Positions 42,936 to 51,863 of a stretch of 64,000 nt of DNA are shown in pieces (position 1 is the first letter of the stretch; each line of letters starts with the position of its first letter). The notes under the pieces are model-generated. The model did not search any database. It was not told the origin of the DNA and saw nothing but the letters and a program-made list of their open reading frames with translations. This stretch comes from Flavobacterium frigoris PS1 (GTDB taxonomy: Bacteria; Bacteroidota; Bacteroidia; Flavobacteriales; Flavobacteriaceae). Both the position numbers and the translations under genes were made by a program. The stretch covers positions 115,894 through 179,893 of the forward strand of contig NZ_AHKF01000022.1 in assembly GCF_000252125.1 (NCBI RefSeq), in the 5' to 3' direction.

Positions 42936-44342
42936 ATGAATACTTTCGATTTTGGTATAGTTGGCCTTGGAGTAATGGGACGTAATTTGCTCTTAAATAT
43001 GGCCGACCAAAAATATGCTGTAGCTGGATTAGATTTAGATGCGGATAAAGTTCTTTCTCTTACAGAGGAAGCAAATTCCCAACACCGAATTAGAGCCACA
43101 ACAGCTGTAGAAGAGTTTGTAGCACTTATTAAAAAGCCAAGGGCTATCATGATACTCGTACCTGCAGGAAAACCTGTAGATAATGTCATTGACAATCTAC
43201 TGCCTCACCTAGATAAAGGGGATATTATTATCGACGGCGGAAACACCTATTTTACGGATACCGACCGAAGATTTACAGAATTATCGGCCAAAGGAATCCA
43301 CTTTTTTGGGATGGGAATCTCAGGGGGCGAAAAAGGAGCACGTTTTGGTCCGAGTCTTATGCCCGGTGGTAATAAAGAAGCTTATGAAAGATTACGCCCT
43401 ATTTTTGAATCCATAGCAGCAAAAGTTAATGGGGAACCTTGCGTAGAATACTTAGGCAACGGATCTGCGGGGAACTACGTAAAAATGGCTCATAACGGAA
43501 TTGAATATGGAATTATGCAGCTTATTTCAGAGGCATATGATCTTATGAAACGCGGATACAAATTAGACGATACTACAATTCAAAAAGTATTTGAAGACTG
43601 GAATAACACCGAACTCGAATCCTACCTGATTGAAATAACAGGACACATTCTAAAGAAAAAAGATACCGACGGTCAGCTATTAATAAATCTAATTTCTGAC
43701 TGGGCGAAATCCAAAGGAACAGGAAAATGGACTTCTCAAAATGCCATGGATTTAGAAGTTCCCCTTTCAACAGTAGATGCTGCCTTAGCAATGCGGGAAA
43801 TGTCTAAAAACAAACCAGAAAGAATTGAGGCTTCCTCAAAATTAATTTGGAATGCGGAACAAACCAATACTGACCTGCCTTCGGCCATAGAAACACTTAA
43901 AGGGGCTTTATATTTTTCTATTTTAATTACCTATGCCCAAGGATTAGCCTTATTAACCAAAGCTTCAAAAGAGTACAATTATGAGCTGAATCTGGAGACA
44001 ATAGCTAAGATTTGGCGCGGTGGATGTATTATTCGGTCCACACTATTGGAAGATTTCCGTCAGGCTTATGCCAAAAATGGGGAACTGAAAAACATACTTC
44101 TCGATGATAGCATTGCTAAGACTTTAAACGAGAATCAAACCAATATAAGGTCTACAGTGCAATTTGCAGTGCAAAAAGGTATACCTATAGCAGGTCTAAT
44201 GAATTCCTTAGCCTATTTTGATGCTTACCGCTCAGAAAAACTTCCGACCAACTTAATACAGGCATTGCGCGACTACTTCGGGGCTCATACCTATGAACGT
44301 ACAGATACTAATGGTATATTCCACACTGAGTGGAATGACTAA
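42936..44342 (+). CDS. gnd: 6-phosphogluconate dehydrogenase (decarboxylating)
   Basis: 468 residues, the full-length (long) enzyme oxidising 6-phosphogluconate to ribulose-5-phosphate and CO2. The N-terminal Rossmann motif is FGIVGLGVMGRNLLLNMADQ, then GGNTYFTDTDRR, the substrate loop GISGGEKGARFGPSLMPGG, the catalytic KMAHNGIEYG, and the C-terminal all-helical domain with GGCIIRSTLLEDF. In this block it releases the carbon fixed from formaldehyde as CO2 and regenerates the acceptor ribulose-5-phosphate. Seventeen bases separate it from zwf. Confidence 0.96.
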   Translation: MNTFDFGIVGLGVMGRNLLLNMADQKYAVAGLDLDADKVLSLTEEANSQHRIRATTAVEEFVALIKKPRAIMILVPAGKPVDNVIDNLLPHLDKGDIIIDGGNTYFTDTDRRFTELSAKGIHFFGMGISGGEKGARFGPSLMPGGNKEAYERLRPIFESIAAKVNGEPCVEYLGNGSAGNYVKMAHNGIEYGIMQLISEAYDLMKRGYKLDDTTIQKVFEDWNNTELESYLIEITGHILKKKDTDGQLLINLISDWAKSKGTGKWTSQNAMDLEVPLSTVDAALAMREMSKNKPERIEASSKLIWNAEQTNTDLPSAIETLKGALYFSILITYAQGLALLTKASKEYNYELNLETIAKIWRGGCIIRSTLLEDFRQAYAKNGELKNILLDDSIAKTLNENQTNIRSTVQFAVQKGIPIAGLMNSLAYFDAYRSEKLPTNLIQALRDYFGAHTYERTDTNGIFHTEWND

Positions 44343-44359
44343 ATTTTAAATGGAACATA

Positions 44360-45919
44360 ATGGATAATCTCAATACTATAAAGCCTACCATCATTCTTGT
44401 TTTTGGGGCTACGGGTGACTTAGCAAAAAGAAAGCTTTTCCCCGCCTTTTATAATCTTTACCTTGATGGTCGTATGCCAGAAAAGTTTGAGATCATTGCG
44501 CTTGGAAGGGCAAAAAACAGTGATGCAATATACAGAAGTCATGTGAGCGATAATCTGACCGAGTTTTCCAGAAATAAAATAGCTTCCAAAAAAGAATTTG
44601 AGCAATTTGCTTCACATATAACTTATTTGCAAAATGATATCGACAAAGAAGAATCATACTTGCTAATGAAACAAAAATTGGATGCCATAGATTCGTCTTT
44701 TGGAGAACGTGCCAACCGACTTTTTTACCTATCAATAGCGCCTTCTTTCATTGAAACGATTTCCAATAATATTAAAAAATTAAACCTTGCCGCTAATCCG
44801 GATCAAGATCGTATTATTATTGAAAAACCTTTTGGTTACGATAAAAATTCTGCAGAGTTGCTAAATAAACTGTTATCAAAAACCTTTGATGAGGAACAGA
44901 TATACCGTATAGATCACTATTTAGGCAAAGAAACAGTGCAAAACATTCTCGCTTTCCGCTTTGGAAATTCCATGTTTGAGCCACTTTGGAACCGTAACTT
45001 CATTGATTCTGTGCAGATTACTGTGGCGGAAGAAGTAGGTGTTGAAGACCGTGGTGGTTTTTATGAAGGCGCCGGAGCTTTAAGAGATATGATACAAAAC
45101 CACCTGATGCAAATTTTGACTATGGTAGCAATGGAAGCACCTACATCATTACAAGCAGATGAGATCAGAAACCGTAAAGCTGACGTTTTAAAAGCGATAC
45201 GTCGAATAAAACCAGAAGAAGTAAAACATTACACGGTGAGAGGCCAATACGAAAAAGCGTTGGTAAAGGGGAAAACGATATCAGGATATCTTCAAGAAAA
45301 GGGAGTTGATGAAAACTCTAATACAGAAACATTTGTGGCTATGAAGTTTTATCTTGACAATTGGCGCTGGCAAGGTGTTCCTTTTTATGTACGCACGGGC
45401 AAAAGAATGCAAGAAAAGCAATCCTCAATTGTCATACAGTTTAAGCCAGTACCCCATTCTACTTTTTCTTTTGGAAAAGAAGGTATGATGCCAAACCGCT
45501 TAATTATAAATATTCAGCCTGCAATGGATATTAGATTGCAATTTATGACAAAAAAGCCTGGTCTGTCACTTTCGCTAAAACCTGCAGAGATGGTTTTCGA
45601 TTATTTTTCATGTTCTACTCAATCACCTGAAGCCTATGAAACATTAGTATTAGATGCCTTGCAAGGAGATCCTACTCTATTCATGCGCTCCGATCAGGTT
45701 GAAGAAGCCTGGGATGTTGTAACAACCATTCAGGAAGCGTGGGAAAATGATCAATCGTTAAGTCTACACAAATATGAGGCCGGGGGCTGGGGTCCTGAAG
45801 CAGCAAATGAATTACTAGCCCGTCAGGGTCATTCTTGGGCGTCAAATACCCTAAATGAAGAAGTAGAAAAAATAGAAGAGCAAAAACAAAAAGAAGCACT
45901 AGATGGTACGTATATTTAA
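44360..45919 (+). CDS. zwf: Glucose-6-phosphate 1-dehydrogenase
   Basis: A 519-residue oxidoreductase making 6-phosphogluconolactone from glucose-6-phosphate. Motifs: VFGATGDLAKRKLFPAFYNL (coenzyme loop), EKPFGYDKNSA, the active-site RIDHYLGKETVQNI, and RNFIDSVQITVAEEVGVEDR. The C-terminal ~20 residues are a charged tail (EEVEKIEEQKQKEALDGTYI). Its end overlaps the pgl gene start by 17 bases, so translation is probably coupled. In the block it supplies NAD(P)H from hexose phosphate arising from formaldehyde. Confidence 0.96.
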   Translation: MDNLNTIKPTIILVFGATGDLAKRKLFPAFYNLYLDGRMPEKFEIIALGRAKNSDAIYRSHVSDNLTEFSRNKIASKKEFEQFASHITYLQNDIDKEESYLLMKQKLDAIDSSFGERANRLFYLSIAPSFIETISNNIKKLNLAANPDQDRIIIEKPFGYDKNSAELLNKLLSKTFDEEQIYRIDHYLGKETVQNILAFRFGNSMFEPLWNRNFIDSVQITVAEEVGVEDRGGFYEGAGALRDMIQNHLMQILTMVAMEAPTSLQADEIRNRKADVLKAIRRIKPEEVKHYTVRGQYEKALVKGKTISGYLQEKGVDENSNTETFVAMKFYLDNWRWQGVPFYVRTGKRMQEKQSSIVIQFKPVPHSTFSFGKEGMMPNRLIINIQPAMDIRLQFMTKKPGLSLSLKPAEMVFDYFSCSTQSPEAYETLVLDALQGDPTLFMRSDQVEEAWDVVTTIQEAWENDQSLSLHKYEAGGWGPEAANELLARQGHSWASNTLNEEVEKIEEQKQKEALDGTYI

Positions 45920-46622
45920 TAATAAAGAAGAAATAACTACTAATGCAGCCAATATATTTGTAGCTGCTGCACAAAATGCGATACTGGAGCGGGGCCGCTT
46001 TGTGGTAGCTCTTACCGGAGGTTCATCGCCTGTAGCTGTCTACAAACTCTTAGCAACACCCGCCTATCAGGAAAAAATAGATTGGGAAAAGATATTTATT
46101 TTTTGGGGCGACGAACGCTGGGTACCCCTTGATGATGAGCGCAGCAACGCGAAAATGGCATACGATTGTCTTTTAAGTCATGTAAGCATACCAAAAAACA
46201 ATATATTTCCCATGTATAGAGAAGGTGTTACTCCTGAGGATTATGCTTTGGAATATGAAAAATCTATTAAAAATATAACTGGCGAGGACGGACAGTTCGA
46301 CCTTATTTTATTAGGAATGGGCGATGATGGCCATACTGCTTCTCTTTTTCCAGGGCAAGCCGTATTGCAAGAACAGCATAAGTGGGTATCGGCCTATTAT
46401 TTAGAGCCACAAACTATGTTTCGAATTACCCTAACTGCACCTCTCATTAATAAAGCAAAGCAGATTTTAGTATTGACTTTCGGGGAAAATAAAGCTCATG
46501 CCCTAAACGAAGTTTTACATGGAGCTTATAATCCTGAAAAATATCCTACTCAATTAATTAAACCTTTAGATGGAGAATTATTATTCTTAACCGATAAAGA
46601 TGCCACAAGTAGCAGCAGTTAA
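45903..46622 (+). CDS. pgl: 6-phosphogluconolactonase
   Basis: A 239-residue DevB/Pgl-type enzyme hydrolysing 6-phosphogluconolactone. It belongs to the glucosamine-6-phosphate isomerase fold: VALTGGSSPVAVYKLLA, IFWGDERWVPLDDERSNAK, and LILLGMGDDGHTASLFPG are the diagnostic motifs. It completes zwf-pgl-gnd. The start overlaps zwf by 17 bases. The gene ends at a serine-rich tail, followed by a hairpin at 46787. Confidence 0.95.
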   Translation: MVRIFNNKEEITTNAANIFVAAAQNAILERGRFVVALTGGSSPVAVYKLLATPAYQEKIDWEKIFIFWGDERWVPLDDERSNAKMAYDCLLSHVSIPKNNIFPMYREGVTPEDYALEYEKSIKNITGEDGQFDLILLGMGDDGHTASLFPGQAVLQEQHKWVSAYYLEPQTMFRITLTAPLINKAKQILVLTFGENKAHALNEVLHGAYNPEKYPTQLIKPLDGELLFLTDKDATSSSS

Positions 46623-46786
46623 TTTAGATATGTTAATGAAAACTACGTTTTTGTAAAATGCTATTTTTATAATTAACTTGATAGTTAAATCCTTCCGCAT
46701 CAGCAAAATTTAAAGTAGAATATCTACTTCTCTACTGTAACAAACTTCAATGTAATAAAAGATTCACAGCTAAAGTTGCTGCCCAT

Positions 46787-46818
46787 AAACTAATTTATTT
46801 CCAAAAATAAATTAGTTT
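46787..46818 (+). terminator. AT-rich hairpin, possible terminator of the formaldehyde gene block
   Basis: AAACTAATTTATTT, loop CCAA and AAATAAATTAGTTT form a perfect 14-bp hairpin 165 bases past the pgl stop. The trailing T run is short (TTTT), so termination efficiency is uncertain. Confidence 0.6.
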
Positions 46819-46883
46819 TCAAGGTTTAAAAAAAACTAACTGCTTCAGGGTTATCCCTGCAGTCCTCTTTTCAATAAAGTTTA

Positions 46884-47043
46884 GCAAATATGGTTGTTCA
46901 ATAAAACAGTGTTCCACTGTCCCTTGAGGTTGGTTACAAGTTAGATCCTAAATAAAATTTACTGCCTACCTTTAAAATATTTATTGACTTTCAACTTTTG
47001 TAATTGTTGGTATATAGTTTCTCCTTCATTCGTTTTCAAGACT
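46884..47043 (-). pseudogene. Decayed 3' fragment of the RecD-like helicase
   Basis: Base-level alignment to 50395-50556 of the intact helicase gene is clear: GTGTTCCACTGTCC against GTGTTCCATTGTCC, TTCAACTTTTGTAATTG against TTCACCTTTTGGAATTG, and CCTTCATTCGTTTTCAAGAC against CCTTCATAATCTTTCAAGAC. It would code for the segment beginning VLKDYEGETKYKQFQK near residue 386 and ending near PYLP. It is in the same orientation, has lost its frame, and stops exactly where the kdsB 3' end begins. It marks the right edge of the accessory block. Confidence 0.8.
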
Positions 47044-47045
47044 TA

Positions 47046-47771
47046 CTAAAGCATTCTCCTGGCCTTTTCCAAGTCTTCCGGCGTATCGATTCCGATTCCG
47101 ACATGAGTAGTTTCAATCATTTTGATTCGTCTTCCAAATTCTAGGTAACGTAATTGCTCTAATTTTTCGGATGCCTCCAATGATTTCATTGGTAAACTGT
47201 AAAAGTCAGATAGAGCTTGTTTGCGAAAAGCGTATATCCCGATATGTTGCATATAGCGAACTCCTACATTTTTTTCCCGTGCGTACGGAATTACCGAACG
47301 GGAGAAATACAGTGCAAATCCATTTTGATCCGTTACAACTTTTACATTATTAGGATTATTGATTTCGTCTTGGTCTTTGATTTCTCGCATCAAGGAAGCT
47401 AAATCAACTTGTTTTGCCGAATCTTTCCTAAAAGTCTCGATTAATTTCGCCAGAGGTTCCTCGTTGATAAAAGGTTCATCCCCTTGCACATTCACCACAA
47501 TATCCACGTCCAGATCTTCAATTGCTTCTGCAATACGGTCACTCCCCGATTCATGTTCTTTAATACTACGAATGGCCTTTCCTCCATTCGAAACAATCTC
47601 ATTATATATTAAATCCGAATCCGTTACTACAAAAACATCATCAAATAATTGCGTACTCATGGCGGCTTCATAGGTTCTTAAAATCACTGTTTTACCTCCC
47701 AAGTCATGCATCAGTTTTGCTGGAAATCGTGTTGAAGCGTAACGGGCGGGAATAACTGCTATTATTTTCAT
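47046..47771 (-). CDS. kdsB: 3-deoxy-manno-octulosonate cytidylyltransferase (CMP-KDO synthetase)
   Basis: A 241-residue enzyme activating KDO with CTP for lipopolysaccharide core synthesis. Motifs: [20 protein letters not shown] (nucleotide-binding loop), [26 protein letters not shown], and [15 protein letters not shown] near residue 178. Full length and intact. A decayed second copy lies 7.5 kb to the left on the same strand. Its 3' end is joined to a helicase fragment rather than to a natural intergenic region. Confidence 0.96.
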   Translation of the reverse strand: MKIIAVIPARYASTRFPAKLMHDLGGKTVILRTYEAAMSTQLFDDVFVVTDSDLIYNEIVSNGGKAIRSIKEHESGSDRIAEAIEDLDVDIVVNVQGDEPFINEEPLAKLIETFRKDSAKQVDLASLMREIKDQDEINNPNNVKVVTDQNGFALYFSRSVIPYAREKNVGVRYMQHIGIYAFRKQALSDFYSLPMKSLEASEKLEQLRYLEFGRRIKMIETTHVGIGIDTPEDLEKARRML

Positions 47772-47852
47772 GGATGTATTTTAGATTGCTGGACTATTCG
47801 GTTATTATAAATGTATAAGGTAACTATTTATTATGATGTGCTATTATTAAAT

Positions 47853-48944
47853 TTATGCTATTTTCTTACTGCCCATTTTTTGCTTTAAAATCGTTTTGAA
47901 ATATTTATTTAGAGGTTTTTCAAACCAAATAAAACTAATATAACTTACAATCAAAGAAAGTGCTAATATGATAGCTATAATATAATATTCGTTTTTAATA
48001 TGAAAATAATGTTGATTGAAATCTATAAAGTACTTTAATACGAGCTGATGAAACATATAAAACCCAAAGCTAATTTCTCCAAGAAACATAAGTGACTTAT
48101 TCGATAAAAACCTTGAAATTATTCCATTTTGAAAAGAGAAAATCAATATCAATAAGCACATTGGAATCCAGTAATAAACTGAATAACGCATCACTAATGG
48201 CACCCATTCATGGAAAATAAAGAAAATCAGTAATAATAAAATAGAACCAACTTCAAGTAGATCATTATTGGTTGTACTTTGTTGTTTCTTAATTCTTAAG
48301 TAGATTTCAAACAAAATGAGACCTATAATAAAGTCAAAAACTCTAAAAAATGGATTTACATAAAAGAGATTCTTATAATATGGTGCAGGAATAATTAGCA
48401 TGAGTAAAGGAATTAGCAATATCGACATTGTTAATAACCCTTTCTTGTATTTATTGTCTTTAACTTTAGAACCTAAAATTATTAAAAAAGGGAATAATAA
48501 ATAAAAGAATAGCTCATTTGAGATACTCCAGGAGGGAGAATTAAATGAAAAATAGATATACTTTACCGGTATAAAACTTTGGGTTAACGTTACATTAAAG
48601 AATAGCTGAGCCAGCCAAGTTGATAAATTAAAGGAAACATCTTTAAGTGTTATGGGAACGGCAATAAGTAAGCATAATAAATGAACGGGGTAGATTCTTG
48701 CGATTCTTGCAATGTAAAAATCAGATTTTAAAATGCTTTTATTTAAGATGGAATCACGATAATTATAAGCTAATATAAACCCACTTAAAATAAAGAAAAA
48801 ACTCACACCAATAAATCCCTCTTTTAGGATAAATTCATGAATCCATCTCAAATAAGATGCCTTACTTTTACCTAAGAAAGTTAGGTGATGGGTAAATATA
48901 ATAAATGCAAAAAAGAATCGCAGCGATGTAAGAGGCTTAATCAT
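47853..48944 (-). CDS. Acyltransferase family 3 membrane protein
   Basis: A 363-residue inner-membrane protein with about ten hydrophobic helices. The acyltransferase-3 signature is present: TSLRFFFAFIIFTHHLTFLG near residue 8 (catalytic His region), FFFILSGFILAYNYRDS near residue 52, and ISNELFFYLLFPFLI. Such enzymes O-acetylate surface polysaccharides or other envelope sugars. Its AT-rich codon use is more extreme than its neighbours, so it may be more recently acquired, as expected for surface-polysaccharide genes. The acceptor is unknown. Confidence 0.9.
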   Translation of the reverse strand: MIKPLTSLRFFFAFIIFTHHLTFLGKSKASYLRWIHEFILKEGFIGVSFFFILSGFILAYNYRDSILNKSILKSDFYIARIARIYPVHLLCLLIAVPITLKDVSFNLSTWLAQLFFNVTLTQSFIPVKYIYFSFNSPSWSISNELFFYLLFPFLIILGSKVKDNKYKKGLLTMSILLIPLLMLIIPAPYYKNLFYVNPFFRVFDFIIGLILFEIYLRIKKQQSTTNNDLLEVGSILLLLIFFIFHEWVPLVMRYSVYYWIPMCLLILIFSFQNGIISRFLSNKSLMFLGEISFGFYMFHQLVLKYFIDFNQHYFHIKNEYYIIAIILALSLIVSYISFIWFEKPLNKYFKTILKQKMGSKKIA

Positions 48945-49029
48945 TTCTTTATACCAAAATTAGTTTCATTTTTCACAGCCCAAATATAAGATATATTTTA
49001 TTTAATGATTCTGATAAATTATATCAATA

Positions 49030-49860
49030 CTACATAATCTTGACCGAAGTCATACTCAACGAACCTCCCAATAATTTGTCATTAAACAATTTTAGTTCTT
49101 CATTTTTTTCTTTTAATCCTAATGTATAAATCAAAGGTAAATAATGCTCCGGTGTAGGAATCGCTAGTTGAAACGCTTTGCTTTGTTTTTCAAAATTAAC
49201 AAGCGGGTGAAAATTTCCATCAAGCAAATAATCATTTATTGTTTCTTTCGCTTCAATTGCCCAATCATAACCATAATTGTCTCTGTCAAAATTCTGAAAA
49301 TCGACCAATCTTAAATTATGAACAATGTTTCCGCTTCCTATAATTAAGACTCCCTTAGTACGTAATGCACTTAGTTTTTTTGCTAATTCAAAATGAAATT
49401 GTCCCGGTTTTGTATAATCGATACTTAATTGAATTACAGGGACATTTGCACCAGGATATAAATGCTTAATCACACTCCAAGCTCCATGATCTAATCCCCA
49501 ATGTTCATCGAGTTCCACTTCCAATGGAAGTAATAATTTTGTTGTTTCTAATGCCAATTCAGGACTTCCTTTCGCTGAATATTCTACATTAAACAACTCT
49601 TGGGGAAACCCACCAAAATCATGAATCGTTCTGGGCATTTCCATTGCAGTAACCTTAGTACCCTTTGTAAACCAATGTGCTGAAATACACAATATAGCAT
49701 TGGGTTGCGGTAAAGTTTTGGCTAGATTTTGAAATCCGGCCACAAACTCATTTTCGTCAATTGCATTCATCGGACTGCCGTGTCCTAGAAACAGAACCGG
49801 CATTTTTTCAGTATTCGAAAATGAACCTGATATTTTATGTAAGTCGTTTAATGTGTTCAT
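49030..49860 (-). CDS. 4,5-DOPA-type extradiol dioxygenase
   Basis: A 276-residue class III ring-cleaving dioxygenase of the YgiD/LigB family. Zinc/iron and substrate residues appear in LFLGHGSPMNAI, CISAHWFTKGT, HWGLDHGAWSV and IGSGNIVHNLR. YgiD cleaves L-DOPA in vitro, but the physiological substrate in bacteria is not settled. It is cotranscribable with the VOC gene upstream (26 bases). Confidence 0.92.
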   Translation of the reverse strand: MNTLNDLHKISGSFSNTEKMPVLFLGHGSPMNAIDENEFVAGFQNLAKTLPQPNAILCISAHWFTKGTKVTAMEMPRTIHDFGGFPQELFNVEYSAKGSPELALETTKLLLPLEVELDEHWGLDHGAWSVIKHLYPGANVPVIQLSIDYTKPGQFHFELAKKLSALRTKGVLIIGSGNIVHNLRLVDFQNFDRDNYGYDWAIEAKETINDYLLDGNFHPLVNFEKQSKAFQLAIPTPEHYLPLIYTLGLKEKNEELKLFNDKLLGGSLSMTSVKIM

Positions 49861-49886
49861 ATTGCATAAAGTTCATTTACTCTTAA

Positions 49887-50276
49887 TTATCTGCGTTCTA
49901 TCAAATCCCAAAGATTGCCATAAATATCTGCAAATACTGCTACTTTACCATACTCTTCCAGAATTGGTTCTCTAATAATTTTAACTTTATTATCCAGTAA
50001 ATTTTGATAATCTCTTTCAAAATTATCAGTATTTAAAAATAGAAAAACGCGCCCACCTGTTTGATTTCCAACTTTTTCTGACTGTTCTTTATTTACCGCT
50101 TTTGCCAGAAGCAAACTGAACTCAATTGCACCTTTTGGACCAACCAAAACCCATCGCTTTGCATCATTTAAAACTGTATCTTCAATTAAATCAAATTGTA
50201 ATTTTTGAGTATATAAAGTAATTGCTTCATCATAATCAGCAACAACCAAAGCAATATGAGCTATTTTTTGTTTCAT
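49887..50276 (-). CDS. VOC superfamily (glyoxalase-like) protein
   Basis: A 129-residue vicinal-oxygen-chelate protein: two beta-alpha-beta-beta-beta modules, opening KIAHIALVVADYDEAITLYT and ending VAVFADIYGNLWDLIERR. A metal-ligating His near the start (AHIALV) and Glu near the end (LIE) fit the family, but the canonical glyoxalase set is not clear. It may be a resistance or ring-cleavage relative. It sits 12 bases downstream of the helicase. Confidence 0.88.
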   Translation of the reverse strand: MKQKIAHIALVVADYDEAITLYTQKLQFDLIEDTVLNDAKRWVLVGPKGAIEFSLLLAKAVNKEQSEKVGNQTGGRVFLFLNTDNFERDYQNLLDNKVKIIREPILEEYGKVAVFADIYGNLWDLIERR

Positions 50277-50288
50277 TATTTATTAAAT

Positions 50289-51710
50289 TTATTCCACGAA
50301 ATTATCATCCTTAAAACCAATCAAATATAATTTGTTTTTAGCTCGGGTCATCGCGGTATATAGCCAACGGATGTAATCCCGATCAATGCCGTTTGGTAAA
50401 TACGGTTGCTCTATAAAAACGGTGTTCCATTGTCCACCTTGGGATTTGTGACAGGTAATAGCATACGAGAATTTTACTTGCAAACCATTAAAGTATTCAT
50501 TGGCTTTCACCTTTTGGAATTGCTTGTATTTGGTTTCGCCTTCATAATCTTTCAAGACTTCCTGATACAAGCGGTTGGATTCATCATAGGTTAAGGACGG
50601 AGATTCGCTTTTTATAGTATCCAATAATAAGACGGTTTCAAACGGAATCTGTTTTGGATAATCGACCATTCGTATTTTTACTTTGGCAAACTTAAAACCA
50701 TACAATTCCTTGATATTAAAAATTTCTAGAATTTCGATAATATCTCCATTAGCAATAAAACCTGCTTCATCAGAATCTTTAAGCCAAAAATAATTATTCT
50801 TTACTACCATCAAGAAATCACCTGTTGAGAGTTCACTTTCCTTATCGAGGATTTTAGTTCTTATTTGTTCATTGTATTGATTTGCCCTTTTATTAGAACG
50901 CACGATAAAAGCTGTATCTTCTATACTATAATTACTGTAGGCAGAATTTATCGCATCTTGTATATCGTATCCATCAACTAGACGGACAATATCTTTGAAT
51001 TTCTTGACGTCAAACTGATAATCGGTAATGAAGGAATCCTTCAGTAATTCCCTGAGTTCGGTGGCATTGTACAAAATTCCCGAATCTTCTTCCTGACGCA
51101 TAACTTCGTCGAGTTCTATATGTTCTACTTCTTTATTGTAATTCAAACCTAAAGTTTGGATATCCAATGCCGGGCTGATGTCTAAATTAACCGGAGGCAA
51201 CTGGGCGGTATCTCCCAAGAGAATCATTTTGCAATTAGTTCCTGAATAAACATACGAAATCAAATCGTCTAGTAATGAACTACTTTCATAAAGCTTAGAA
51301 TCAGAATTGGTATCCGAAATCATCGAGGCTTCATCGACAATAAATATAGTGTTCTTATGTTTGTTTTGTTGCAAGGTGAAAGATACGCCTCCACTCGAGG
51401 ATTTCTTAGGGAAATAGATTTTTTTATGAATCGTAAAAGCAGGTTTCTCTGAATAATTAGCAATTACTTTAGCGGCGCGACCTGTTGGCGCAAGCAAAAC
51501 ATATTTTTTATTGATACTTAAAAGGTTGTTTACAATTGTCGAGATAACCGTTGTTTTTCCAGTTCCCGCGTATCCTTTAAGCACAAAAATGGTGTCGTTA
51601 TCTGGTTCTGTCAAAAAAATAGCTATTTTCTGAAAAAAAATATCCTGATTGTATGTGGGACTAAAAGGAAAACTTTTGCGTAAAAGGCTATAAAACAGGG
51701 AGGAATTCAT
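50289..51710 (-). CDS. RecD-like ATP-dependent DNA helicase
   Basis: A 473-residue SF1 helicase. Walker A is LKGYAGTGKTTVISTIVNNL near residue 43, Walker B IFIVDEASMISDTNSDS, then motif III GDTAQLPPVN and the C-terminal UvrD_C2 region (FSYAITCHKSQGGQWNTVFI, then YTAMTRAKNKLYLIG). It is the short stand-alone form common in Bacteroidota, lacking the RecBCD partner domains. Part of its 3' coding sequence is duplicated as a decayed fragment at 46884-47043. DUF3822 and rsmD lie divergently upstream. Confidence 0.93.
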   Translation of the reverse strand: MNSSLFYSLLRKSFPFSPTYNQDIFFQKIAIFLTEPDNDTIFVLKGYAGTGKTTVISTIVNNLLSINKKYVLLAPTGRAAKVIANYSEKPAFTIHKKIYFPKKSSSGGVSFTLQQNKHKNTIFIVDEASMISDTNSDSKLYESSSLLDDLISYVYSGTNCKMILLGDTAQLPPVNLDISPALDIQTLGLNYNKEVEHIELDEVMRQEEDSGILYNATELRELLKDSFITDYQFDVKKFKDIVRLVDGYDIQDAINSAYSNYSIEDTAFIVRSNKRANQYNEQIRTKILDKESELSTGDFLMVVKNNYFWLKDSDEAGFIANGDIIEILEIFNIKELYGFKFAKVKIRMVDYPKQIPFETVLLLDTIKSESPSLTYDESNRLYQEVLKDYEGETKYKQFQKVKANEYFNGLQVKFSYAITCHKSQGGQWNTVFIEQPYLPNGIDRDYIRWLYTAMTRAKNKLYLIGFKDDNFVE

Positions 51711-51863
51711 TGTGGAATGGTTACTGTAAAATGAACTTCAAATATAGGAATCAAAATTGAGGGAAGCACATTAAATAGCATTAGAATAAAAAAAAATTGT
51801 AAGTTTGTCATCGCATTAAATCCTTTCTTGATTGTATAGAAAGAATGGATTACAAATCTGAAT

